Part shown: one piece after another, positions 35,647 to 47,350 of the stretch
How positions within the stretch are numbered: position 1 is the first letter of the stretch
How the letters are laid out: every line of letters starts with the position of its first letter
Origin: Polytrichum commune
Taxonomy: Eukaryota; Streptophyta; Polytrichopsida; Polytrichales; Polytrichaceae
Direction of reading: 5' to 3'
Assembly: GCA_950295325.1 (NCBI GenBank)
Contig: OX485804.1
Coordinates: 9,112,001 to 9,176,000 of the forward strand
Length of the DNA: 64,000 nt
Program-made: the position numbers and the translations under genes
Notes under the pieces: generated by a model
Databases searched by the model: none
What the model was told of the DNA's origin: nothing
Seen by the model: only the letters and a program-made list of their open reading frames with translations

Positions 35647-38600
35647 TTACACCCACCGTCTTCGCTTTGTTGCAGAATTCTCTTTGGATCCGGGATCTCC
35701 TCCACCAAGGCAAGTCATGCCCCCTTTGAGATCCATTGAGGATGCATTACGGTTTTTAATAGGTGTGTTTGGTGCCACGGAGCCCAAGACCTTCACGCCC
35801 TCACTCCCTGGACTGGTCCGTGAATTCTTCTTACTGTCCATCCTCTTAGCATTGTTCGTGCTTTTATTGCTTGCGCGGGAATCTTTTGCTCTGGATGTTT
35901 CCATGGTTCTTGTTGAAGATGTGAAGGTCACACTAGCCCGCACTCGATTTAAGTTCGACGTCAAGTTCAGTGAGGACGTTGACACTCTACAAACGTCTGT
36001 AAAAGTTACACAAATGTGAACATTAGCAGAGGGCACTGAAATTAAACATCAAAAGTGAAAAACCACTCAACTGTGGACTCCTGCCCCTAACCTTCTAGAT
36101 TTCTCCAGTCTTCACCTAGCTGTGAGAGAGAAACAACTGATGTATCACGAAGGCTGAAAACACAGGTTCGTCCCACTGTCGTAAGTGTCCTTAAGCATGT
36201 GTAAAGGACATTCTCTTTCTACTCTAGGTTCAAAAATAAAACCAAGAATCAAGGTCCTTGATTACATACATGAATGTCAAGGATAGTCAGGTGGCAAGCT
36301 CACATTAGTCGACACCTCATTGTTACCCATTTTTCGGACCAAGCCTTCTCCCATCTACCAAGATTGAACTTAAAATTACACCAAAAGATTCTCAGAGAGT
36401 GTATACTCTCCAAGATGCTTATCTAGAACAATTAAGCATGCTATGGTCAACTAGATGTTGTATCTGATATGGTGACATAGATGCTTTCGTGTTACCTATA
36501 GGGGCTTTGGGCTGCTTGCTGAGCACGTGGTTGAATGCACTTGGTTTCATGGAGTTCTCGGGTACACGATGTCCACACTCTGATGAACTTTCCTTGTCTT
36601 TTAGAACAGCCTGACGTGACTGCTCAAGTTTTGAGAAGCCATTTCTGCTGGATGACAACAGCTGCAATGAGCTCCAGTTATCCCTCGTGCTCTTCAGCTT
36701 GAACTCTTCAAAAGACTTGGAACTCATATCCTTGAATTGTTGTTTTTTGCCAGCCTCATAACTGTTGTATTGGTTTTTGTTGGTCAAAGCCTCCTTCTTT
36801 GGACCTCCAAAACGTCGATGAACCGAGTGGACAGCTTCAGTTGAGTGCTCCGGCAATGATAACTTAAGTCCTGAGAATTCATCTTTCCTGGATGACACCT
36901 GCGATAAGTCTGTCCTGTTTAAAATACCCCTCATGCTATTCGGCTCAAAATCTGCAACCGAGTCATGATCCATAACCTTGGATTGCTGTGTATTCCTCAC
37001 AGAATAATTACTGTATTGATTCTTTTTGGTCAGGGGCTCCCTCTTCGGACATTCAAGATGTTGCACTGAAACAGCTTCAAGTGGTGATAACCTTGAAACA
37101 TCATGGCACGAATGCTCACATCCTGAAAAGTCATTCCTGGATCTCTTTGGTTTACACTCTTGACTGGACCTGTCATCATCCACAGCCTTGGATTGTTGGG
37201 TGTTACAATACTCGCTGTTTTGATAAATCTTGGTGGTGGACTCCTGTGGATAAACTGAAATATCTTCAAGAGAGTGCTTCAGTGCAGATAACTCAACTGA
37301 AACAGGCCGAGATGACTGCTCAAGTCCTGAAAAGCCCTGTCTACTCGCCGACTCCTGCAATGAGCTCAAGTTATTTCTGGTGCTCTTTGCTTTAAACTCC
37401 TGATTGGACCTACCATCATCCATAGCCTTGGATTGGTGTGTGTCACTTGAGGAATAGTTGCAGGATTGAGTGTTGTCCATCAAAGGCTCCTTGTGCGGAC
37501 CTTCCAAAAATTGATAGTGTGGATCAACTGAAACAGCTTGGAGTGACTGTTTCAGTGCTGAAAACTCAATCTCACTACCTTCGCCTACATTCTCAATTCC
37601 AGAGGAGCCATCTCTGCTGGGTGACGTTGCCTGCATTGAGCTCAAGGCATTCCTTGCGCTCTTTGGGTTCCACTGGTCATTGTACTTGTCATCATCATCC
37701 ATAGCCTTGGCTAGTTGTGTGTTACTAATAGAATGATTGCTATGTTCGTTCTTGTTGACATAATCCTCCTTTGGACCTTCAGGACACTGATGGAGTGGAT
37801 CAACTGAAACAGCTTGGAGCTTCAGTGCTGAAAACTCAATCTCACCACCTTCTTCGCCTGACTGCTGAATTCCTGAGGAGCCATCTCTGCTGGGTGATGT
37901 TGCCTGCATTGAGCGCAAGGCAATCCTTGTGCTCTTAGGATTCCACTGGTCATCGTGCTTCTTATCATCCATCGCCTTGGCTTGTTGTGTGTTAATAAAG
38001 GAATGATGTCTACCTTCGTTCTTGTTGACATAATCCTCCTTTTCTGGACCTTCGAGACATTGATGGAGTGGATCGACGGACACAACTTCAAGTAACTGCT
38101 TCAGTGCTGAAAATTCAATCTCACCACCTTCTTCGCCTGACTCCTCAATTCCTGAGAAGCCATCTTTGCTGGGTGATGATGCCCGGATTGAGCGCAAGGC
38201 AGTCCTTATGCTCTCTGGATTCCACTGGTCATTGTGCTTGTCATCATCCATAGCCTTGACCTGTTGTGTGTTACTAACAGCATGATTGCTATACTCGTTC
38301 ATGTTGGCATCACGCTCTTCCTTTGGACCTTCAAGACACTGGTGGAATGAATCAACTGAAACATCTTCGAGTGACTGCTTCCGTGCTGAGTATTCAATCA
38401 CAACATCTTCACCATCTTCAAGTCCCGAGGAGCCATCTCTGCTGGGTGAGCTCAAGGTATTCCTTGTGCTCTTTGTTTTGCACTGATCATTGCGCTTATC
38501 ATCATTATCATCCATAGCCTTGGCTTGTTGTGTGTTGACAACAGAATGACAGCTACATTCGTTCTTGTCAGCATAAAGCTCCTTCTTTGGACCTTTTTGA

Positions 38601-41600
38601 AGACATTGATGATGGACTGGGTCAACCGAAACAGCTTCGACTAAATGCTTCAGTCCTGATGATAACTCATCTGTGCCGCTTGACACCAGCTGCGAGTAAT
38701 TGTCTCTCGGGCTGCCATGCCTGAACTCATAGATAGCCTGCTCAATATTTTGTACCTGAAAAGAATGACTATCCCTGTCCTGGTTGCTTGTTGTAGAAGG
38801 CCTGGTTTGTAAATCTTCAAAAACTTGGTGAACTGGATTACTTGGAGCTAGGAACGGTGGAGCAGGTATCTCCTTAAAGGGCTCTTGTTTGTGCAACCTC
38901 TTTATGGCTGTTGTATACTCATTACCAGGAGGAGACGCAAATGGAATGAAACTTCGCCGTCCTCGTAGCATGGCTGGAGATTGAAAAGTTCGAAATGCGT
39001 GTAACTGCAATCCACATACAAAGTCATCCATGAGATTGAATGTCAACAAATCCCTCATTTCTCGTTAGCTGATGAACCTGATGGACTTCCTTTGGAACGA
39101 GCTCAACTAATGTATAGGCATTGCTCTTTAAGTTGATTTGAGGACGAAGAATGAGACATCAACACTAATCATGGCATTTAATGTTTGGCACGTTCATGCA
39201 CTACTTATATCATATTGTATTTTCCAGAAGTGAGATTTATTGATCATATTTCCTTGTGTTTGCATCACAGGGTTGTGGCATCTTGGTGAAATACCTTAGT
39301 TTCGAGAGCTAGAATCTCTTGTTTTAGCTCATTTATCGTGGAGTCCTTTCCCCTGCAAACATCCTCGAGCACTGCTATTCTCTGTCCATCAGCCAAACCC
39401 ACACCTTTCTCCATTAATTATGCACGTACAAAGTACCTACATAACAAAGGGCTGCATTGAATGTTGTATACTTCGAGAAAGATATCGAATTCAACTAATG
39501 GGCGATTCATACTCCATATGACTTTGAGTATTGCCTTCTTTTAATCTGATAAACTCTAAAGAACGTCAAGTAGACCACAGAATTGTAGCCTTACCTCTGC
39601 GTTTGCAGTACTAGTAGGTTGAACAACAGCTTCACTTTCATGAAGAAGTGCGTCACGCTGATTGTAATCTCCAGACAAGGTCACTATTCCATCGTTCTTG
39701 GCCACAAGCATAATCTGCCATAATCAGAACATCAGACACCGCAGTCAATCTCTTAATTCTTGTTTTGAACCACACCTCCCTTCCTGAAGTGTGTCCGAGG
39801 TCATCATCTCCTGCAATTATAAATTGTCCCTCTTGGCCTTGATATAAAGACAAGAGGCTGTCGTGAAGGTGGAAAAACGACATTGGAAATCCATTCAACA
39901 CTTATAACCACATAGTAATCGTTGGAATGAAAGATATAAATCGTTTCTCCCTTTGTAAAACCAATTACGGTTTGAAGATAAACCCCACAGTATTGAACAG
40001 AACTTAAAACAGAAAGTTATTATACCTTGTGACTACTCTCCAACTCTGCAATTTCCACCTCTCTCAATTGAAGCTCTCTCGTCTTGTCATCATTTGCATG
40101 GAGCAGTTTGGCCTGAACATTGAATTCAGTAATTATGTCATGTTGATGCTTGGCAAGTTGACCATCCACTATTTCCACCAGTGTGAACAGTCTTCCACTA
40201 TATTGATTATATGCGATATATCATGAGTCCCTAATGGTGGTAAAATCAGCAGGCCTATTTGAGCAACTGGGAACTTCCTGAAACAGTCAATAACTCTGAA
40301 CAACTGAAGAAGATTTATTCAAGTCAGCTATAAAGTGACTGTAGGCTTCATATGTGCTCCAAGTACATGTGGTTACTGATCTTTAGATTGAGTTGTGCGT
40401 GTACTGACAGAAAAATTAATGGTATCCTTCGAGCACGATTGTGCTCGCACTTCATTCCTCAGGCATATGCCCAGTAATCAACCTGATTCTCCAAGTCTCG
40501 TGCCGTGCTTGCAATAAGCTTCTCCTCTACCTCCAGTCGCTTGGCATCAGCTTCTGCAGCAGTCTGTTCTAAGCTCTTCATCTGGATCTCCATTTCAGCT
40601 ACCTGCAACCCGCATGGTACATACCAATTGACAATGTGGAAGAGGTCGGTCCTGTACATCTAATTCCATACTCTATGTCGAACATGTACAAGAGAATTCT
40701 GAGGCAAAAACTAATATAAGTAGCTAGTTATTCTTCAACGCTGTAGGCTATGGAACCTCCTGTTGAACCTGAAGAATACGAGAGCTAAGTATGGTTAAAG
40801 GAAATTACTTGAGCTGCTGCCTTGTCCAATTCTCCCAGCAACTGCTCAGCTACATACTCAGCGGAGTTCTTAGGAGATCCAAATCCCTGGTGACCACTCT
40901 TAGCACTAAATGTGATGCTTTTCCTTAGCCTGCCGCGGTCAGGCGAGGCTATACAAGCAGTGATTTTCACTTCAGCTCCAGATGCAGAGAGCACTGTCGC
41001 CCTGAGCTTCTGGAAATCCTCCCGAACAGCGTCTTGTGAAGGGGAGGATACATCAATGCTGTGCCTGCGTAATTTGGTACCAGTTTCTCCTCTTGTTGGC
41101 TGTTTGATTGACACATCAGTTGCGCAGTGCGCCTTCATATATTCTCTCCATGCCTGAATGCCTTCTTCGAGTTCTATAATGTTGTTAAGATTCCTACTCC
41201 CCTGCACAGATTGAATAAAGGGTTTCGTTTAAGTATAACCACGTTAAATCACAAGGAGAGAAAAAATTCCTGGTGCTCAATCTTCAACTGATGAGGACAC
41301 CGAATTTCTGCCATTATGTATATGAAAACAGGATGCAATCGACGTTTTTATAACAGTACTATGTGGCTTCAACAGCTGATCTCTGAGGCTCACCACGCCT
41401 AAACCTAAGATGGAATCGCCGCGCACCAACCTTGATTGATTCACAGGTGGATTTGAACAAATACATCAGGTGATTGTGTTTTGAGGGAGACAAGTTTGTC
41501 AATCTTGAAGAGGATTGATAGGATACAGTGGACCAAATTAGAGAAACCATCAAATTAGAAAAGTGGGAGCACTTTCTCCTAACCTTTAACTTATGGTGGA

Positions 41601-44600
41601 CCTGGTAGCTTTCGAATTCGGAGGGAGACAGGCCGAGATCTGACAATGCCTTCGGGGTAATGTCTTCCCAACATCTGGCCAAAGCTAAGTGCATAGCTTC
41701 CACTGGATCCGTCCCCTCCTCCAGACCTGCGAGCATTGCCGCTCTGAATCTGGAAACCTCCGTATCCAGGGCTGCCACTAATTCATTCTGCAGATTAGGG
41801 GTCAGTGCAGGTGTCAATCGGAAGCTCAATGCTATCTTTGAAATTACATCCATTTCTTGGAATGACATTCTTTTATGTGAACTGGCAGACGCTTACTTTG
41901 CAAGGAAACACACAGCAAGATGCAAGCTGAAATTAGTGCAGAGGATTTCATCCGAAATTACATCTACTTTGTGCAATGATGTTCTTTGTGTGTACTAGCA
42001 GACACTTACTTTGCAAGCTGAAAGTAGTACAAGAACAGGATTTGATTTGTGCAGGTGTCTAATCGGAAGCTCAATGGCTTCTTCGAAATTACATCTATTT
42101 TGTGGAAGGCAAGTCTTGGAGTTAACTAGGAGACATTTAATTTGCATTCTAAGAGTAGTGCAAAGCAGAAGATTTGATTTGTGTCGAAACTTAGCCAGAC
42201 CAGAGTAAATGCAATAACGCTTCGGATTTTTTAGGATCTTGGTCCATGGTTTCCATAAGACGGGACCTACCAAAAACAGCTGATGTACCTTTAAATCAAG
42301 GATGACACTGGCGCAGAGCACTCGTGATGCTGTCAAATCCTGGTAAAGCTTAGCTACATCCTCTTCTACCTTTGGTGATAGGCATCGGTCTTTTGTATCA
42401 CATGTGGCAGTCATCTGCAGCCCACGTCCAGACAGTTGTGCTTAGTACAACATCAAACGAATCAGCTGGAGACCTTCACAATCGACCAAACGAGGAGATT
42501 GGAAACACCATGTTGGATTTGGGTACCTGGGCAGGAGAGACAAAGGGGAATTCTGCAAATGGTAGTAACTGGGGCACAGGGGTACTGGTAATCGAGTCCC
42601 GATTTTTAAAGGACGACCTTAATGCCATCCACTCAAGCGATCCTCGAACCGCGGGTGTGCATGCTGCAAACAGGGGAGCTCCTCTCTCCGGTGTGCACAT
42701 GTCGAAGTATTGGTCCTCAGCTTCCAAGACCATCGGGTTCACATACCATTTGGCCGCCTCTTCAGCTTCATTAGATTCCTGTTCATGCTGCAGAGATGAC
42801 CCAATCCCACCAACATCGCCTCTAGATGGCGTCTCCACGAGCACCACGCCCTTGTTGATCACAGAGGCATCTAGCAACTCCTCAGAATTGAGATTCTGTG
42901 CTTCCGTAATCACTGTAAAATCCAACAATTTACTGTCCATGTCATCCATCTCGGAGCATGACCGCACGCTGCCAACGGGGCTAAAGAATCTTGATTCTAT
43001 CGTCGCTGCTAATGGTGTCAATTTGGTTTGCTCTTCCCTCAATGTGAGGACACTGGGGCTTGTGATGGATTGCTTACAGGTAAGACTCAGTTGCTGTCTC
43101 ATGGACAGTATCTCATTGTCCTGTACAACATAGGACCACAACATTCTGTCAATCGCCTGCTGCATTTGCAACTATTGTAAATTGCTTGACACAAGTTCTG
43201 GCACATGAACAGGGTGAAGCACTCAACTACACATTAAGCTCATAGCAAATGAACACGAACAAAATCTGGAGGTTTTTGCAACTATTTGAGGGATTTTTGG
43301 TTTCCTCAATACAGGTCCAATCACAGAAAACGTCGCTGCAAACCCATCACAAAGGCATCAGATAAACAAACGCTCATATGTCGTTCTAAATGTTTTGCAA
43401 ATACCCATTGTAACGCCAATTACCGTCCAACGGTGTTTGCAAGTTTTTGCAGTGGAATCTGCAGATATATTTTACACACATTTATGCGACAGTTTCTCAC
43501 CGACCTTCCAATGTCCAAGACATGATTTTATGGTAGATGATGGGTGAAAGGGATTCGTATGCACCTTCTCAGGAACGATCTTCAGCAGTCTCTCAGTTTC
43601 TTTGGTGTTCCTAAACTCGGCGGCGACCATGGGGCTCGTAGATCTTGATACTGTCGTCGCTACTAATGGTGTCAATTTGGTTTGGTCTTTCTTCAATGCG
43701 AGGCAACTGGGGCTTGTGGCGAATTGTGTGCAGGTAAGACTCAATTGCTGTCTCATGGACAGTATCTCATTGTCCTGTACAACATAGCACCAGGAATTCT
43801 GTCAATCGCCACTGCATTCACTATTGACACATTTGCAAATACTTGTTTTACAGTAGTGACACAAATTCTGGCACAAACACGGTACATTATTCAATGTGGA
43901 CTCACTATTCTCTTTCTAATTGAAGAATTTGGACAGGTGGCAGCGACACATAATGTATGGGAGATGGTGGACCGGAGAGAGGGATAGACATGGTTTAAGT
44001 CAGGTAGATGGTGAGGGGACGGGATTGATGTGGAGTACCTTCTCCTGGACTCTCTTTAACAGTCTGTCTATTTCTTTGCTATTCTTATGCTTGGTGGCAG
44101 CTGCAACCGCTGCCGCAACAGCGACCACAAGCACTCTCTGCATGGGTGCAAAACCCTCCCACACTAGCGCCTCCTGTTGCCCCAGGCCACCCCCAATGTT
44201 CTTCGTACTAGTAGCCAGCTCCCCATTGATGAGGCGTCCATCCAAAGATATGTAGGCAAATTTTCCCGTGGTGTCATCCGCCATCAGCTTCTCAGGTACT
44301 GTAATGACCCGCCGATCGTCTCGGAAGGACAAGATCGTCGAAGAGCAAATTGCCGGCTTCCTAAACATTCTCTCCGAATTCTTCACCTCACTTTTGCGGT
44401 CCAAGGAAGCTCGCCGGGCTACTCTCACATCCGCCACTTTCCTGTATGGAGAATGTCTCTTTTTGTTCCCCAGCTGGCTGCCCTTCTGCAACAATGCCCC
44501 CGTTCTAAAAGGGCTCCCTACATTACGATTCCATCTGCTTGCTCCATTCTCAATCTTCTCTGTAGCTGTGCAGTTTACGAGAGGAGCATGATCCTTGCCG

Positions 44601-44857
44601 AAGGTTACGTCGGATGAATCTTCTGGACTGACCCAAATTCTTTGGTTGGGATGCTTCTTTGGACTTTGCAGCTGATCGGCGGGGATGAGAGTCGCCAGTC
44701 CTGAAAGTAAGGACTCTTGAATTAAACCTGCCTTCTTCTGGCCTACCATTTGCCGGCAATTTACCATGCAATGCATCATCTTGATCACTAGAGGAAGTCT
44801 ACCCACCCAGTACCCAAGCCTCCAGTATTTTTCATCGAGGTTGATGAAACCTGTCAT
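35647..44857 (-). CDS. Large coiled-coil protein of unknown function, eleven exons
   Basis: Minus-strand exons: 44857-44039, 43120-42527, 42414-42289, 41787-41584, 41201-40809, 40602-40483, 40112-40026, 39714-39595, 39408-39295, 39004-36496, 35996-35647. Introns 1-9 are phase 0 and the last is phase 1; all are GT-AG. The total is about 1,811 residues. Exon 1 ends with a hydrophobic stretch VLVVAVAAAVAAAT (about 242-255) followed by KEIDRLLKRVQEK. Exons 6-9 are short, charged and heptad-like (EIQMKSLEQTAAEADAKRLE, ELQLREVEIAELESS), as in coiled coils. Exon 10 is a repeat region and exon 11 ends in a basic tail (KENSATKRRRWV). The layout suggests a plant-specific membrane- or cytoskeleton-associated coiled-coil protein, but I recognise no named family. 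The start ATG is uncertain; earlier exons are possible. Confidence 0.7.
36560..38760 (-). repeat. Coding tandem repeats in exon 10
   Basis: Eight copies and a decayed ninth of a 75-90 residue unit. The core order is 'SALKQSLEAVSVDPLHQCLE', GPKKE, 'NKNEYSNHSVSNTQQAKAMDD', 'DQWNPKSTRNALSS' and SPSRDGSSG (consensus pieces, not one exact copy). The best preserved copies are around 37600-38250; those nearer the 3' end of the gene (36560-37300) are most diverged. All stay in frame with no stop, so the repeat is under coding constraint or is young. No fold is recognisable; the unit is polar and probably disordered. Confidence 0.88.
41805..42195 (-). repeat. Duplicated segments in intron 3 of the coiled-coil gene
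   Basis: As written on the plus strand, 41805-41900 and 42051-42150 share GCAGGTGTC.AATCGGAAGC, TCAATG and CGAAATTACATCTATTT. A partial third copy at 41949-42010 has GAAATTACATCTACTTTGTG and CTAGCAGACACTTACTTTGC. The whole lies between exons 3 and 4. Confidence 0.8.
43565..43774 (-). other. In-frame chimeric cassette exon from a tandem duplication
   Basis: This 210-bp segment lies in intron 1 of the coiled-coil gene. On the minus strand it has the acceptor TGTTGTACAG at its start, 70 open codons and GAGAAG followed by GTGCAT at its end. Its first ~50 codons copy the start of exon 2 (DNEILSMRQQLSLTC, TKLTPL.AT..SR..SP). Its last ~19 copy the end of exon 1 (KETERLLKIVPEK against KEIDRLLKRVQEK). 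Entry and exit are both phase 0, so including it would add 70 residues without disturbing the frame. Both flanking introns (43775-44038 and 43121-43564) are alike at their ends. Whether it is spliced in is unknown. Confidence 0.75.
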
Positions 44858-45959
44858 AATTGGACAAGCATGGTAGACGTGTCCTGTTAGGATCTTGACA
44901 GAATCAAAAAAAAGCTAGGTAGCATGGGCTGCTGCACCTTACTAGTCATCACAAGCTGATAAAAATGTGCAAAGAGAATGTTCAAACACGACGACTGAGT
45001 TCTGCTTCGAATTCAACAAATCAACGTTGGCTGTGGTCATCTGAGACATGATGACCAGAATTGCCCCGCAAACTCAAATGGCACCCAAGAAACTCACCGA
45101 CGTGAAGAGCTTGAGCCTGCTGCGACCGATGCATATGTAGGTGAAAAGAAAGAAATGATAAACGAAAACAAAACAAAAGCCTGTATTACCTCGGAGAACC
45201 TCGTACTTGGAGGAGACCTTCCTCCAGCTCTGGATCTTCCCCTGCACAGACAGGCAGACAGACAGAACCCGGTGTCAATCTCTCCGTTATCAATGGAAAT
45301 CTTTCCTTCCACGCCACTCTTTTACTACATTGGAGGATCACCCAAGTGCTCAAGAAAGAATGTCACTCGACAAGACCTCATTCGTTGCTCAAAGAAATTG
45401 AAAAATATTTCTTAAATGCAGGGCCTCACCACTTTGTCTGACAGTTATTCAATGGAATGAAGTAGAATGAGTCACTACGGACTTGAGTCGCAGCGTCTCG
45501 ACACCCCCGGTCTCACATCACGCATCCCTGATCAAACAATGTCACACAATCAGACTCCAAGAATGATTCATACATAATCGCCCATCCACTATACATCCTC
45601 ATTACTGCACCGAAATTTATAGCCCCACTCCCGGCTGTGACCCCTTCAAAAAAGCAGAAAACCAAACAGGACACCTCGAAGCTGACGAGAGATACATGAC
45701 AAATAGCAGCTTACGGCATATGGAAGACCTCACCATGGAGAGTCCCTCCATCTGCATTCTTGCAGTTCCACTCAGAAAAGAAATGTTCTCGTATCCCACT
45801 ACTCAGTTCCCTCAGTGCCCCTTCATTACAAAAAGAACAAAATAGAAAACCACACAAACACAGTTTCTAGCACATAAAACTCTCACCTCAGACTCTACAT
45901 CTACATTTTCACAACCAGATTCCCCCTCAAAAGAAAATGCCACACTTGAGCAACAATCA
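44858..45959 (-). promoter_or_regulatory. Probable 5' leader region of the coiled-coil gene
   Basis: Upstream of the chosen ATG. On the minus strand, the sequence ending at CCGAG before GTAATAC (about 45188) looks like an exon end with a fair splice donor, and TTATGACAG at 44850 could be an acceptor just after the proposed ATG. A spliced 5' UTR or an extra N-terminal exon is therefore plausible. No clear TATA box is visible. Confidence 0.35.
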
Positions 45960-46720
45960 CTACACTATGCGAAACACTTGAGCAGGCTCAATTACTAGCA
46001 CTCCTATATGTGAATCCAGTGGAAAGAAAAAGAAAAAGAATTCCCAACACCACATCAGCAGCACAGCATCCTCTCAGAAAGGCCCCTAAATCTCCATTCA
46101 CACAACATGAACCCAAAATTCTTGGAACCTCCACCCACCATACAACCATACCACTGCAATGCAAAAAAATCACTGCAATTCGAAACACTTGAGGCTCACT
46201 TGGTAGCACTCCTAAATTATCGTGAACCCATAGGAAGTGTACATATATATATTCCCAGCACCGCATCAGCAGCACAGCGTCACCTTAGAACAAGGCCCCT
46301 AAAGTTCCATTCTCACAATATGAATTCAACATTCTTGAAACCTCCACCCACCGTATATACAACCCCACTGCAATGCCAAACACGTCATGATGCTCACATA
46401 ATCCTAGCACTCCTAAGTTACTGTGAACCCAAAAGATAGAAATAAATATCCCCAAGACCACATCAACACAGCGTCCCCTCAGGAAAAGGCCCCCAAAGTT
46501 TCACTATTACAACATGGACCCAAAATTCGAGAAACCTCCACCCACCATTCAAACCCCACTGCAATGCGAGACACTTGAGGCTCGATTAATGCTAGCACTC
46601 CTAAAGTGGTGTGAATCCAAAGATAGAAACAAAGATCCCCAAGAACACTTCAACACAGCTTCCCCTCAGAAACCTCAACCTTGGTGCACTCACTTCACCC
46701 CTGATGGTTGTAAACCGCAA
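45960..46720 (+). repeat. Tandem array upstream of the coiled-coil gene, four units
   Basis: Units of about 190-216 bp begin near 45972, 46188, 46381 and 46571. Each has CACTTGAGGCTC, CTAGCACTCCTAA, GTGAACCC, AGCACAGCGTC, CCTCAGAAA.GGCCCC, 'AACATGAACCCAAAATTC' and CCTCCACCCACCAT. Short open frames across the array arise from the repeat and are not genes. Confidence 0.9.
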
Positions 46721-46929
46721 AACACAAAACCAGCAAAGAACCTCTTTCTCACCTAACCCCATGAAGCTGGGCCACTCCTTCTCCGAACCGCCGTCACAGG
46801 ACAGCATGATCACATCCCAGCAGCACCATACAGCTCCTGCCCCAATGATCATCACGCTATATACGTCCCCTTAATCCTTCAGAGCTGAAAGTCCAAGCCC
46901 TGCAGCGGCGCAAGAGCAGTGTACAACAA

Positions 46930-47350
46930 ACAGTAGGCACTACAGGGGTTGACAGACCTTACAACCAAGCTGGAATCACAACTGCAAAAACAATGGAGTA
47001 CACACCATCGATTGTCGACAGGTTCTCAGTGTGTGTGTGTTTGTCTCCAAGCGAGCGACGCCAGCAGCCGCTGCAACGGCCAGGGGAGAGAGAGAAGACA
47101 GACGTGGGGGGGCCCACCGGGGTTCAAATTTGGGAGCTGGGGAAGCCCGATATCGACGGCGCAGGGGGCGCCCCTGGGAAGATGCTGGGATCCTGGCCGT
47201 CCGTCAGGGCGATCTAACCGTTACAGGGGTCGTGCTGGGGGCCGGCCCGGTGTTTCGACGGGTCACCCACCGTGGACATTAACTACCTGAGGCTATTGTG
47301 GGCTCTCGACGGTTCCCCGAGCGTGGCGGCGCGGACGGAGTGTGGACGGA
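46930..47350. promoter_or_regulatory. GC-rich block, possible promoter or first exon
   Basis: A sharp rise in G+C within an AT-rich neighbourhood, with G-runs (GGGGGGGCCC) and many CpG. It is open in two plus-strand frames, but with compositionally biased peptides (RPGRERRQT, GRPSGRSNRYRGRAGGRPG) that look like a by-product of base composition. Its place upstream of the minus-strand coiled-coil gene fits a promoter or a non-coding first exon. No motif decides this. Confidence 0.35.

Noticed and set aside
36988-38517. Plus-strand frames of 60-135 codons across exon 10 of the coiled-coil gene
   Set aside because: They repeat with the same period as the minus-strand coding repeat and are its antisense shadows.
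39715-39835. A further small exon (EMMTSDTLQEG) between exons 7 and 8 of the coiled-coil gene
   Set aside because: It has an acceptor and a possible GT donor, but it ends in phase 2 and would force a stop in exon 8; exon 7 joins exon 8 in phase without it.
42372-43133. 253-codon plus-strand frame
   Set aside because: It is antisense to exon 2 of the coiled-coil gene, which has better composition, splice sites and continuity.
47100-47130. GGTTCAAAT motif that could be the B box of a tRNA
   Set aside because: No A box, no cloverleaf can be drawn, and the flanks are G-runs.
46010-47290. Chain of plus-strand frames (60-113 codons) that could suggest a gene
   Set aside because: The first ones recur with the ~200-bp tandem unit and the last lie in a GC-biased block; none shows a domain.
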